From NCBI GenBank assembly GCA_946965045.2, contig OX337238.1, positions 1,612,001 to 1,676,000 of the forward strand: 64,000 bases of DNA, written 5' to 3'. The stretch is from Epithemia pelagica. Its lineage: Eukaryota > Bacillariophyta > Bacillariophyceae > Surirellales > Surirellaceae. Below, one piece after another: positions 11,244 to 21,043 of this stretch. The notes beneath the pieces were generated by a model. The model had not been told where the DNA came from and ran no database searches. It saw only the letters and a program-made list of their open reading frames with translations. How positions within the stretch are numbered: the first letter of the stretch is position 1; each line of letters begins with the position of its first letter. The position numbers and the translations under genes are program-made.

Positions 11244-11970
11244 ATGGCGTCGGAAATTCCTGCTAGCAAAGAGTCGCCATCTCGCTTCGACGAGTCCCCC
11301 GTGGTTTCTCTTATCTACACAGAATCAATCCCGCGGGCGTCCTACGAGCAATGGTTGGTGGAGAAAACCAAACGTTTGTCCCCCATCAAACCAGCTGGGT
11401 CTTCCAGCTTGGCGGATATGGATTCTCCAACGAGGAAACGACATGACATCGGGTATATCTGCGAAAATCTGGAATCGTGGGTCTCACAGCTGAATCAACC
11501 GACTGAATCCGGTAGCGGTGGAGGCACCGTCCTTCCTTCCGTGGCTCAAGTTCGAGCTGTTTTGGGTGGTGGCGACACGGGCGCTCAGATGTCCGAACGT
11601 GCGTCCTCCGAGATAACAAGAATGTTCTTTGGAAAAACGTTGTGATCCATTTGCCCAACGATGGATCGAACAAAGCCTTCTCCCAGTTGTTGCCACGAAT
11701 CGCCGTAATGAGCGCCGCATGAATACTTGCAGCGAAGGTTGGGCGTATCTCGACAAACAGATTTGGCCCAAGCTAGCTCCCTTTGAGGATTTTGCTCGCA
11801 ACTGGTTTGGCTATGATCCTTCCAAAAAGCTCCAACGTCAAATAATGTACAATGACACCTCGAACCGCCTGGATATATCCCTTCGTTGCCCTGAACTTCA
11901 TGTTGGGATCGACTTCGTTTTTGAACCAGGTTATCCCGTTCCAGATGTACCAGAAGACTTTTGGTTTTGA
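11244..11970 (+). pseudogene. unrecognised protein gene in three frames
   Basis: An ATG at 11244 opens a 133-residue frame with normal protein composition that stops at 11645. Plausible coding sequence then continues in a second frame (NVLWKNVVIHLPNDGSNKAF, about 11615-11730) and in a third (WAYLDKQIWPKLAPFEDFA to FEPGYPVPDVPEDFWF, about 11705-11970). The pieces follow each other without gaps, so I read them as one gene with two frameshifts. I do not recognise the family. The alternative is a short intact gene 11244-11645 followed by unrelated open frames. It lies between the GT90 pseudogene and the nested transposons. Confidence 0.45.
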
Positions 11971-12099
11971 GCGGATAATTGATGATGCTTGAATGAATGC
12001 GTAATGGTGAAAAAATAGAACATAGATGATTGATAGAAAACGCATTCTCCTACTTATTTTCAATCACTGGATTTATTTTTCGCAGGTACACCATTTCCA

Positions 12100-12142
12100 T
12101 TACATTCTACCGTTTTCGCCATCGCCGAACGATCCTTTGCAG
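12100..12142 (+). pseudogene. left part of the duplicated LRR-gene 3' end
   Basis: The sequence from about 12100 to the CAG at 12140-12142 aligns with 8852-8894 of the LRR gene (shared words ATTCTACC, TCGCCA, GCCGAACGATCC and GCAG). It is cut at CAG by the Harbinger-like element and resumes at 24936. The two fragments together give one continuous diverged copy. Confidence 0.75.
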
Positions 12143-12158
12143 GGACACCCGCTATATT
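12143..12158 (+). repeat. left terminal inverted repeat of the Harbinger-like element, first 16 bp
   Basis: These 16 bases are the outer part of the left inverted repeat. The last five (ATATT, 12154-12158) are also the left target duplication of the copia element. The remaining nine bases TGTAACCAT are at 19883-19891. Confidence 0.9.
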
Positions 12159-12681
12159 TCGCACAAGGTAGATGACCGTGACTGATCGTACGATGAGTCA
12201 CGATCAATACCTAGTGGTTTCATCTGGCTGTGACGTCATAATATACAAACACCTAGCACATGTAGATCGTAGTTTAGACAATGGGGAGAAAGGGAATACG
12301 ATAGGAGGCGCTTTCAATGGCCTTGGACATGAGCTAGACATCATCCATGAACATGTGCGATATCTTGGGACGATTGAATGCGATCTAGATGTCAGATGCA
12401 CACGAACCAGCAATGCTGCGTGTAGATTTCTACGTACCTAGTACAAATGGATGAAAAAGGGGAAACAACAACAACGAGCACTAACATAGACGATAACACA
12501 CACAATTCTAAAAAGCATCATCATCACATCTCTTTGTGTCCTACCTACTCTTCTAGTAGTTGTTGGCCTTTTCCTTGACCCGTGGGGGATTGGCTACGTG
12601 GTTGGTGCCTTGAATTGTCTAACGCTTTGTTGTATCTTTGATTGTTGTGTCGTAACGACCGGAGTCCTTCATCTTTTGTCA
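12159..12681 (+). repeat. 5' LTR of the copia element
   Basis: 523 bp, from TCGCACAAGG to CTTTTGTCA. The offset to the 3' copy is 7196 bp. The limits come from where the two copies stop agreeing and from the ATATT duplication. The start is TC rather than the usual TG. I found no difference between the two copies when reading them side by side. Confidence 0.9.
12231..12238 (+). promoter_or_regulatory. CRE palindrome TGACGTCA in the LTR, followed by a TATA-like stretch
   Basis: TGACGTCA at 12231-12238 (also 19427-19434) is a full bZIP/cAMP-response palindrome, followed at once by TAATATACAAAC, which could serve as a TATA region. In diatoms such elements are known to mediate CO2/cAMP responses of carbonic anhydrase genes. 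Use as the LTR promoter is inference. Confidence 0.5.
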
Positions 12682-13753
12682 GATTAACAGTCTCAACAGC
12701 ACGCCTGTTGATTGTTGTTCTCGTTTCCTTTCCGAATCGTTTGGTGGATTGTTGTCTTTGACCGATCTCTTGCGTTGTTTGTGTTTGTTGGGTTTGCTCT
12801 TACTTCCGAAGGTGAAATTCGTTCGGAGGGATTGATTCTCATATCCCGTCCTCTCCGTCTCGTCATATTCGATCGATTCATCCATTTGGTTGGTTGTTGG
12901 GTCGGTTGGTTGTCGTCTTATCGTTGTCGAAAAATCTTCATTGTCGGCATCGAATTTTGTTTTTCGTCGTTTCTTGTCTGTGTCGGAAAACAGAGTTGGG
13001 GGAACTATCCGAGGTAACCAATCCCACGGGCAACCCAACTCCCAGTCCCCGCGAGACTGTCGTATCCCCATCCCGTACTTTACGTACAAGTAAGCCGCAA
13101 GGCCGAAAAGAGGGCGATCCTTGCCAGACCGGCTGGATACCGTCAGGGGGCGAAGTTAAGGTACTCAACAGGTACTACTTCGCGTGCTCCGGCACACGTG
13201 TTCGTTACTAACAACGCATCTGTTGCTGTCGCCCGCCAAGCGATCAGGCTCTCTATCTTTGCGCTGTGGACAGATTGCTTAACCGCCAGACGTTACCTTC
13301 CTGGTGCGCGATTGTTCTTGGTCTTTCCCGCCTTTTGATCGCTTCTTTTTCCTTCCTACACGTGGAGTTTGGGCTAGGGATTGGCAATCCCGGTGTGTGG
13401 AGTCAAGAACAGACACCGTCAGATCTTGCTAGTTCTTCGTTACCCTCGGGTAGCAACCTAGCCTAAAGACTGCAGTGGAAGCGCGTCACATTCTAATTAG
13501 CTTCGCTCAGCGAGCCCCGTGACATTGCTCCCGGTTCTGAATAGCACCTCTGCTTGGAGTTTTATTTTCAATCGGTTTGATTTCAAGTGTTTTATTTGGT
13601 TTTATTTTCAAGTTTTTCAAGTTTTTGGAGACGGATACAAGTAGGCTACTACCTGGTGAATTTGATTCAGAGGGCTCTTCAGTAGTAACTTCATCCTATC
13701 TCCGCTCAAGATATTCAAGTTTTTCACCTAGTTCTACCTAGTTTACTGATATC
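12682..13753 (+). other. leader of the copia element
   Basis: About 1.07 kb between the 5' LTR and the gag-pol ATG. I could not find a conventional tRNA primer-binding site (TGG...) in the first bases after the LTR (AGATTAACAGTC...). The open frames here overlap each other on both strands and look non-coding. Confidence 0.6.
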
Positions 13754-16700
13754 ATGACGGAACCGACTGAGAATGCAGTAGATCTTTCCCAGGATCCAGT
13801 TTTTCAGCACATCTTTACTACGATCTTGAATCAACCCCCAGATCGCCTTTCTGATTTCCAAGACTGGTTTACTCATCACAAGTTTTTAAACTTCTCTGAG
13901 TTTCTTGAGTTGTATGTCTTCGAACCTGAAACCCTTGCAGATGACCTTGAATTTAAAACTAAGCGACAGCCTAAGACCCAGAAATTACATCCTACCTTCG
14001 CTAAGCAAATTCGTGCTTTCCTTCTTTGGGCTAATCATCTTCACTCACTCGCCCAGCGTTTCTTTGGTGCTGATGACTGGTTAGCACTTACTCGCGAGGA
14101 TTATGGTCGGTTTCGCATCGGGACTTATTTCCCTACTTCTTCTCAGTCTCGGGCCTTAAACGTGCCGTCTACTCCAGGTACTCCATCTCTTGGCACTCCG
14201 GGGGGGAAGTCTACTATGTCTAACTCGTCTCAGTCCCAGCAAGATTTGACTACCTTTCGTAAAGGCATTAAACGCGACTCAACGGCATATGAAGTACTCA
14301 AGGAAGAGAAAAACTATGACCCCTTTATGCGTAGTTTTCGTGCTACTGCACTTGCTCAAGGATTAGGCAATGTTTTGGATCCTTCTTTTGTTGTGGATTC
14401 CACAGATCCTGCTGCCTCTGCTCTTTACCGAGAACAACAGATCTTTCTATATTCAGTTTTAGTTCGTTGTTTACAAACTGATAAAGGTCGTGCTATCATT
14501 CGTGCCCATACTACGGACATGGATGCCACAGCCGTCCTAGATGAGTTACGCACTCATCATACGGACTCCGAGTTGTCACGCAAGGAAATCATGCGTCTCA
14601 CTGCCTATCTTACAAACATTCGTCTTGATTCAGCATGGAGAGGCACTACATCCCAGTTCTTGCTTCATTTCAATGAACAACTACGTCTTTTAGATAGTCT
14701 ATGTGATTCTAGCCAAAAGCTACCTGATTTTTCACGTACTACTTTTCTCATGCAAGCTGTGGATGGTAATGAAGATCTTCGACGTGTCAAGATTTTCGAT
14801 GATTTTCTTAAATCCCAATCTGGGACTCATGCAAAGATGTCCTATGATGACTACTATCGTGTGTTGACTAATGCTGCTTTTCAATTTGATCAGCACTTAG
14901 CTAGCAAGAATGGATCTAAACGACGAGCTTATGCTTCCCAACAGTGTGATCACGATATTTTTGACTCTGATCATTCTAGTTCTCATGATGATTTCATTCA
15001 AGAGGATCTTGTATCTATTTTTCAAGCTAATCGGTCTCGTAATCGCATTGATACTCGTACTCAGCGTATTTTTCTCCCTAAGGATATTTGGGATGCTACT
15101 TCAGATGAAGTTAAAGAGATGCTAAAAGCACACAATAAACGTATCTTGGCTAACTCACCTAATTCTAAACCTCGTCAAACGAACCTACATGAGGTTAGTG
15201 AATCATCTGCTGATGAAAATCCAACAGCTACTGATAATACTGAAGAAGCTTGCCAAGAAGCTGCTGTTGCTACTGAGTCTGATCCTAGTCCTGATCAGCT
15301 TCTCACAATGTTACATGAGCAAACTGATTATCCTGAATCTGATATTCAGCGCGTCCTTTCTGCCAACAAGGCTAAATCTAAGGGTGTTAGTTTCTCTATC
15401 AATGCTACCTATCGCTTCTCCAAGGCTAACCTTAATCCTACCTTTCAGTTGATTGATAGAGGGGCCAATGGTGGTTTAGCTGGGAGTGATTTGAAGATTA
15501 TCCACAAAACTGGTCGAAAGATTAACATTATTGGCATTGATAATCACGAGGTAACTGGTTTGGACATTGTTACCGCTGCAGGTCTTTATTCTACACAGCT
15601 AGGTACAATCGTTGGTATTTTCCATGAGTATGCTTACCTTGGCAAAGGTCGTTCGATTCACTCTCCGCCACAAATGGAATATTTCAAGACTCTTGTTGAT
15701 GACAAGTCAGTTCTTGTCGGTGGTCGACAGCGTATTGAGACTCTAGACGGTTATGCCTTACCTTTGATCTTTAAGGGTGGACTTGTCTATTTGGATAGTC
15801 TCGGCATTCCTACTGATAATGACCTAGCTACCTATCCTCATGTCGTCTTTACGTCACCCGATGAATGGAATCCTGACGTCATGGATCATTCTCATTCGTC
15901 CAATCCTGATACACATTCTGATTGGATGGATCTTGTCAACCCAGACCCTATTGATCGTGATTTTTCTGCGACTGGAGACTATGTTCATCGCGTCAACCTA
16001 GTTTCCCAGATTCTTACCCTTCATCAACAGACAAACCTAGCTGGTGCCGTCGACTTTCAACACAGTCGTTATCATCAACAATCTCTGAAATCTGAAGATT
16101 TTGAAGCCCTACGTCCTTATTTTGCTTGGGCATCGGCTGATAGCATAGCTAATACCTTTAAGGTTTCTACACGCTATGTGGGATTTTCCCCTCATGATTA
16201 TCTCAAGAAGCACTTTCGCACTCGTAACCCTGTGCTCAATATCGGTCGTCGTCGTGAAGGGGTTGCCACTGATACAGTCTTTGCTGATACACCTGCTATT
16301 GATAATGGTTCTAAGGCTGCTCAGATTTTTGTTGGAAGAGATACCCTTGTTTGCGATGTGTATGGAGTCAAATCTGATGCTCAATTCGTCAATACCCTTG
16401 AGGATAATATCCGACTAAGGGGAGCTATGGACGTTTTAATCAGTGATCGTGCTCAGGCTTTAGTTTCTAAGAAAGTACAAGACATCCTACGGTCTTTGTT
16501 TATTTCTCAGTACACATCTGAACCTCATCATCAGCATCAGAATTTTGCTGAAAATCGGTACTCTACTCTTAAGCGCTGGACTAATCTTATTCTCAATACC
16601 TCTGGTTGTCCACCTAGCTGCTGGTTACTTGCTCTAGACTATGCGTCGACCGTGCTTAACCACCTTGCTTCGCCGGCGCTTAACGGTCGCACCCCCATTG

Positions 16701-19381
16701 AGTGCCTGACGGGCTCCACTCCTGATGTTAGTTTCTTACTTGCTCATTATTTCTGGGAACCAATTTATTTTTCTTATGATCCTGATCGATCTTCTTACCC
16801 TTCTACTGGTAATGAATCTAAAGGTCGTTGGGTAGGTTTTGGTACTGGAGTTGGGGATCCATTAACATGGAAGATCCTTACTGATGCGACCTCTACGATT
16901 TTGTTTCGATCTACTATTCGTAGTGCTACCTCTTCTTTACCTAACCGACGTCTAGATCCAGAAAAAGGGGAGATAGTTCATGTCAGAGGTCGTCATGAAG
17001 ATAGTTCTTCTGGATCTACACCTCCTATGCCTACTATAGATCCACATGATCTACTTGGCCGTAAATTTCTTGGCCCTAAACTGGAAACTGGGGAGCGTTT
17101 CCGTGGGTTAGTTGTTGCTATGGTCCAAGATCAAGCTTATCGTGACCGAAAACGTTTTGAAGACCTCAGTTTTGAAGTGGAATATGATGAAGGTCGCCTT
17201 CGTGAGATTGTCACTTACAACGAACTTCTCAATCATCTAGATCATGATCCTGACGACGTTGTTTTCTCTGAGCAAGAGTATCGCATGCGGCAAATCACTG
17301 CTCATCAAGGTCCTCTCAAACCTACTGATGCTCATTACAAGGGATCTAGCTACAACGTTCTTGTCGAATGGGAAAATGGGGAGACTAGCTATGAGCCTCT
17401 TTCTTTTATAGCTAGTGATGATCCTTTGCTATGCGCTATCTACGCCAAGAATAATGGACTACTCGACTTAGATGGCTGGAAGCACCTAGCTAAATACGTC
17501 AAGACTGAAAAACGACTCATCAAGACACTCCGTCGACATTTGCAGCAAGCCAAGAAAAAGATGATCCGGCGTAACTCTCGCGCGCAAATCAAGTACCGTT
17601 TTGGCGTGCAAGTCCCACGGGATTATGATGAAGCTATCCTGCTAGATGTTCAGAACAAGAATAACTTATGGTCAAAAGCAACTGAACTCGAGCTAGATCA
17701 AGTCATTCATCAATATAAGACATTCCTAGTTCGGGATAAGGCTATTTTTCAAAATGGGAAGCTTATGAATGCTCCTGAAGGATACCAACGATTGAGAGTT
17801 CACCTAGTTTTCGATGTCAAACATGATGGACGTCGAAAAGCTAGACTTGTAGCTGATGGGCATTTGACTATACGAGACCCGTCTATGTCAAGCTACTCAG
17901 GAGTGGTATCAATACGTGGCCTACGTCTAGTTATCTTCCTCAGTGAACTGAACAAGCTGGAGATCTGGGCAGCTGACATTGGAAATGCTTACCTAGAAGC
18001 ACAAACAAAGGAGAAGCTATTCATCATAGCTGGTCCTGAATTTGGAGATTTGGAAGGAAAAATCTTGATTTTTGATAAGGCACTTTACGGGCTTGTGACC
18101 AGTGGAGCACGATGGCATGATAAACTCTACGACGTTTTACAAGAAATGGGATTTAAACCATGCAAGATTGAACCTGACATCTGGTTTAAGCTAAACGAAG
18201 AGCACGGCGTCTACGAGTACATAGCAGTTTACGTAGACGACCTAGCAATTGCTGCAAAGAACCCGAAAGAAATTTGTGATACTTTCACTGAAAAATTTAA
18301 ATTCAAACTCAAAGGTGTGGGCCCAATAGCATATCACCTAGGGTGTACATACAAGAGAGAACCAGATGGAACATTGGTTGGGGACCCCAGACGATACGTT
18401 GAGAAGATACTCGAAGGATACGAAATCTTATTCGGGAACAAACCGAAAAAGTACAAGACTCCATTAGACCGGCAAGATCATCCTGAACTAGATGATAGCG
18501 AGCTATGTGAAGAAAAGGACATTGCCATCTATCAATCCATTATAGGGCAACTGCAATGGGTGGTGACTATAGGTCGTTTTGACATCTTCACTTCCGTCAT
18601 GACATTGGCTAGATTCCGTGCCGCTCCACGAATTGGCCATTTGGAACGTGCAAAACGAGTTGTTGGATACCTAGCAGGCATGTATCATGGAGCAATCCGT
18701 TTTAGACTACATGAACCAGACTACTCCAATCTGCCAGACCAAAACTATGACTGGTTCCGCGTTTACGATGGAGCACGAGAGGAAGTTCCAAAAGATGCAC
18801 CGGAACCTAAGGGTCTACCCGTTGTTACAACTACCTATGTCGATGCTAACCTAAAGCACGACATGATTACGGGGAGATCAGCATCTGGGATTCTACACCT
18901 AGTCAATGGAACTCCCATGGACTGGTACTCCAAGCGACAGGCAACGGTTGAGACTGCAACCTTTGGCTCTGAATTTGTCTCTGCACGGATTGCATGTGAT
19001 CAAATCATGGAACTACGCATTTTTCTTCGTTACCTAGGAGTACCACTACGAGATTCTAGCTACCTATTCGGAGATAACAAGTCAGTGGTAACCAATAGTA
19101 CGGTACCACATTCAATCCTTAGCAAACGCCATCATTTTCTGAGCTACAACCGTGTACGTGAGTGTATGGCATCGAAGGCTATCAAGTTTTACTGGAAGGA
19201 TGGCAAGACCAATCCCGCTGACGTGTTGACTAAAAATTGGGATTTTGTCACGGGATGGCCACTCCTTAAACCTCTGCTATTCTGGCGAGGTGATGTTAGT
19301 GCTTTGAACGATAAGATCAATGAACCAAAACAAGACAGACAGACGAAAGGGGAGTCGCACAAGGTAGATGACCGTGACTGA
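13754..19381 (+). CDS. copia gag-pol polyprotein
   Basis: 1875 residues from ATG 13754. The gag-like region covers about 1-480. A protease-like motif DRGANGG is at residue 568, with DRG in place of the usual DSG. In the integrase the acidic residues are D868, D898 and E933 (the last two separated by 35, as expected). A chromodomain-like segment (YNVLVEWENGETSYEPLSF) follows. Reverse transcriptase has its active site YVDD at 1493-1496, and RNase H begins near TTYVDANLKHD. The enzyme complex copies the element RNA in virus-like particles in the cytoplasm and integrates the DNA. No frameshift separates gag and pol. The first half is more AT-rich than the second. The C-terminus runs into the 3' LTR. 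Confidence 0.95.
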   Translation: MTEPTENAVDLSQDPVFQHIFTTILNQPPDRLSDFQDWFTHHKFLNFSEFLELYVFEPETLADDLEFKTKRQPKTQKLHPTFAKQIRAFLLWANHLHSLAQRFFGADDWLALTREDYGRFRIGTYFPTSSQSRALNVPSTPGTPSLGTPGGKSTMSNSSQSQQDLTTFRKGIKRDSTAYEVLKEEKNYDPFMRSFRATALAQGLGNVLDPSFVVDSTDPAASALYREQQIFLYSVLVRCLQTDKGRAIIRAHTTDMDATAVLDELRTHHTDSELSRKEIMRLTAYLTNIRLDSAWRGTTSQFLLHFNEQLRLLDSLCDSSQKLPDFSRTTFLMQAVDGNEDLRRVKIFDDFLKSQSGTHAKMSYDDYYRVLTNAAFQFDQHLASKNGSKRRAYASQQCDHDIFDSDHSSSHDDFIQEDLVSIFQANRSRNRIDTRTQRIFLPKDIWDATSDEVKEMLKAHNKRILANSPNSKPRQTNLHEVSESSADENPTATDNTEEACQEAAVATESDPSPDQLLTMLHEQTDYPESDIQRVLSANKAKSKGVSFSINATYRFSKANLNPTFQLIDRGANGGLAGSDLKIIHKTGRKINIIGIDNHEVTGLDIVTAAGLYSTQLGTIVGIFHEYAYLGKGRSIHSPPQMEYFKTLVDDKSVLVGGRQRIETLDGYALPLIFKGGLVYLDSLGIPTDNDLATYPHVVFTSPDEWNPDVMDHSHSSNPDTHSDWMDLVNPDPIDRDFSATGDYVHRVNLVSQILTLHQQTNLAGAVDFQHSRYHQQSLKSEDFEALRPYFAWASADSIANTFKVSTRYVGFSPHDYLKKHFRTRNPVLNIGRRREGVATDTVFADTPAIDNGSKAAQIFVGRDTLVCDVYGVKSDAQFVNTLEDNIRLRGAMDVLISDRAQALVSKKVQDILRSLFISQYTSEPHHQHQNFAENRYSTLKRWTNLILNTSGCPPSCWLLALDYASTVLNHLASPALNGRTPIECLTGSTPDVSFLLAHYFWEPIYFSYDPDRSSYPSTGNESKGRWVGFGTGVGDPLTWKILTDATSTILFRSTIRSATSSLPNRRLDPEKGEIVHVRGRHEDSSSGSTPPMPTIDPHDLLGRKFLGPKLETGERFRGLVVAMVQDQAYRDRKRFEDLSFEVEYDEGRLREIVTYNELLNHLDHDPDDVVFSEQEYRMRQITAHQGPLKPTDAHYKGSSYNVLVEWENGETSYEPLSFIASDDPLLCAIYAKNNGLLDLDGWKHLAKYVKTEKRLIKTLRRHLQQAKKKMIRRNSRAQIKYRFGVQVPRDYDEAILLDVQNKNNLWSKATELELDQVIHQYKTFLVRDKAIFQNGKLMNAPEGYQRLRVHLVFDVKHDGRRKARLVADGHLTIRDPSMSSYSGVVSIRGLRLVIFLSELNKLEIWAADIGNAYLEAQTKEKLFIIAGPEFGDLEGKILIFDKALYGLVTSGARWHDKLYDVLQEMGFKPCKIEPDIWFKLNEEHGVYEYIAVYVDDLAIAAKNPKEICDTFTEKFKFKLKGVGPIAYHLGCTYKREPDGTLVGDPRRYVEKILEGYEILFGNKPKKYKTPLDRQDHPELDDSELCEEKDIAIYQSIIGQLQWVVTIGRFDIFTSVMTLARFRAAPRIGHLERAKRVVGYLAGMYHGAIRFRLHEPDYSNLPDQNYDWFRVYDGAREEVPKDAPEPKGLPVVTTTYVDANLKHDMITGRSASGILHLVNGTPMDWYSKRQATVETATFGSEFVSARIACDQIMELRIFLRYLGVPLRDSSYLFGDNKSVVTNSTVPHSILSKRHHFLSYNRVRECMASKAIKFYWKDGKTNPADVLTKNWDFVTGWPLLKPLLFWRGDVSALNDKINEPKQDRQTKGESHKVDDRD

Positions 19382-19877
19382 TCGTACGATGAGTCACGAT
19401 CAATACCTAGTGGTTTCATCTGGCTGTGACGTCATAATATACAAACACCTAGCACATGTAGATCGTAGTTTAGACAATGGGGAGAAAGGGAATACGATAG
19501 GAGGCGCTTTCAATGGCCTTGGACATGAGCTAGACATCATCCATGAACATGTGCGATATCTTGGGACGATTGAATGCGATCTAGATGTCAGATGCACACG
19601 AACCAGCAATGCTGCGTGTAGATTTCTACGTACCTAGTACAAATGGATGAAAAAGGGGAAACAACAACAACGAGCACTAACATAGACGATAACACACACA
19701 ATTCTAAAAAGCATCATCATCACATCTCTTTGTGTCCTACCTACTCTTCTAGTAGTTGTTGGCCTTTTCCTTGACCCGTGGGGGATTGGCTACGTGGTTG
19801 GTGCCTTGAATTGTCTAACGCTTTGTTGTATCTTTGATTGTTGTGTCGTAACGACCGGAGTCCTTCATCTTTTGTCA
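19355..19877 (+). repeat. 3' LTR of the copia element
   Basis: Copy of 12159-12681. A purine-rich tract (GAAAGGGGAG, 19345-19354) lies directly before it, as needed for plus-strand priming. The gag-pol stop codon (19379-19381) lies 27 bp inside this LTR. Confidence 0.9.
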
Positions 19878-20035
19878 ATATTTGTAACCATGACCCCACT
19901 GGGCTTATTTCTGATTGGTTGAGATGACTGTACCCGATTTTTGTACACTATCAAAAGAGGAACCGGCACGTGTCTAAAAAATTACTTAAATGTACCAATT
20001 ATTGAACTTCGGGAAGCCTTGCGCTGAGCTCGCCA

Positions 20036-20235
20036 AATGTATCGGATTCTGTATCGATGCACATACAACTGTATCCAGTCGTGTATCGGGGTTGTATCTA
20101 GTTGTATCGGGGGGCTTAGGTACTGTATCGATACAACGGATTTGTAACCGTATTTGTATCGGGGGACTCGAGTCCTCTGTATCGGGTCTTCCGAATTTGT
20201 TGCGATTTGTATCGGCCTGATGTATCGGGTTGACG
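20036..20235 (+). repeat. cluster of TGTATCG words, left
   Basis: Nine TGTATCG words (mostly TTGTATCGG or TGTATCGGGG) at irregular spacing in about 200 bp, including two palindromic GTATCGAT contexts. A second cluster in the same orientation lies at 24565-24750. Confidence 0.8.
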
Positions 20236-20241
20236 GTCACC

Positions 20242-20323
20242 ATGGAATAAACAGGCGACTTTTGAAATGAGAGCGATACAAGATGGAATAAACAGGCGAC
20301 TTTTGAAATGAGAGCGATACAAT
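20242..20323 (+). repeat. two 41-bp tandem copies
   Basis: A 41-bp unit starting ATGGAATAAACAGGCGAC begins at 20242 and again at 20283. Each ends with GAGCGATACAA, the inverse of the TTGTATCG word. Confidence 0.85.
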
Positions 20324-20454
20324 GATAAAGCGATGGATCAAGCAATCGAAGAATTGGTTCCTGCCAAACTCGCCAATGAAATTGCTTGCGACAACAGCAA
20401 CACAACAATCAGACTCATTTTTCAAGACGAAAGCAAGAAGAAGAAGTCGCAATC

Positions 20455-20901
20455 ATGGCCGAGAAGAAGAAACCGAAGGTTTACCCCGCCGACCGGAAGG
20501 GAGCCAAGATCCGGATTGTTGGTGGGACGTACCGTGGAAAGAGGGGCTTCCTCGACAAGAAGAAGGGCAGGACAGAGTTCTTTACCTACGTCATTATTGT
20601 CATCAAGCCGAACGAGGAGGAGATTGCAACACGGCTTCATCACGAATCGATCCGAGTCGGAGAGGAAGCACCACCGGCAAGCTATGAAGAGGCTGTTCTC
20701 CAGCAGCACTGTGACATTGAAGAGCTGCTACGCGACCTTACGAGGAGGCTGTCCCAGTGTGAGGGCATCTCCTCCGAAGGAGAAGCTGGCCATCGGATTG
20801 GGAACTTGTTCCTAAATTATTTGACGGTTGCTGTGCAACGTCAAAGTAACCTACGTGTGGACAAGGCTCGTTGGCGTCGTGTGCGCTATGGTCACGGTTA
20901 A
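20455..20901 (+). CDS. small KOW-like protein of the Harbinger-like element
   Basis: 148 residues from ATG 20455. The segment KGAKIRIVGGTYRGKRGFLDK (about residues 15-36) has the shape of a KOW motif, the nucleic-acid/protein-binding loop known from NusG/Spt5 and ribosomal proteins. The rest is helical and charged, with no further recognisable domain. The gene is divergent from nothing upstream and convergent with the 485-residue minus-strand gene. A role as an accessory transposition protein is inference from its place inside the inverted repeats. Confidence 0.6.
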   Translation: MAEKKKPKVYPADRKGAKIRIVGGTYRGKRGFLDKKKGRTEFFTYVIIVIKPNEEEIATRLHHESIRVGEEAPPASYEEAVLQQHCDIEELLRDLTRRLSQCEGISSEGEAGHRIGNLFLNYLTVAVQRQSNLRVDKARWRRVRYGHG

Positions 20902-21043
20902 TGCAACATCATGGTCAATGCAAATTCTCAACTAATATAGGATAAAGGAAGATTACTAACTACTCGTCAATGTAGAAACTCTCATCATGTAAAAACTCAT
21001 CATGTAAAAACTCATCATGTAAACACTCGTAGGAATTGGTGGC

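Larger units (their letters stand above)
12159..19877 (+). mobile_element. complete Ty1/copia LTR retrotransposon
   Basis: 7.7-kb element with two LTRs that agree throughout on reading, a 1.07-kb leader, one gag-pol frame of 1875 residues and a purine tract before the 3' LTR. ATATT occurs on both outer sides (12154-12158 and 19878-19882), the 5-bp duplication typical of copia integrases. The open frame and matching LTRs point to recent insertion. It sits inside the left inverted repeat of the Harbinger-like element. Confidence 0.95.
19892..20454. other. left subterminal region of the Harbinger-like element
   Basis: No gene. It contains CTCGCCAAATGT at 20029-20040, which is repeated at the right end (24747-24758), the GTATCGG cluster, and the 41-bp tandem pair. 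Confidence 0.6.
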
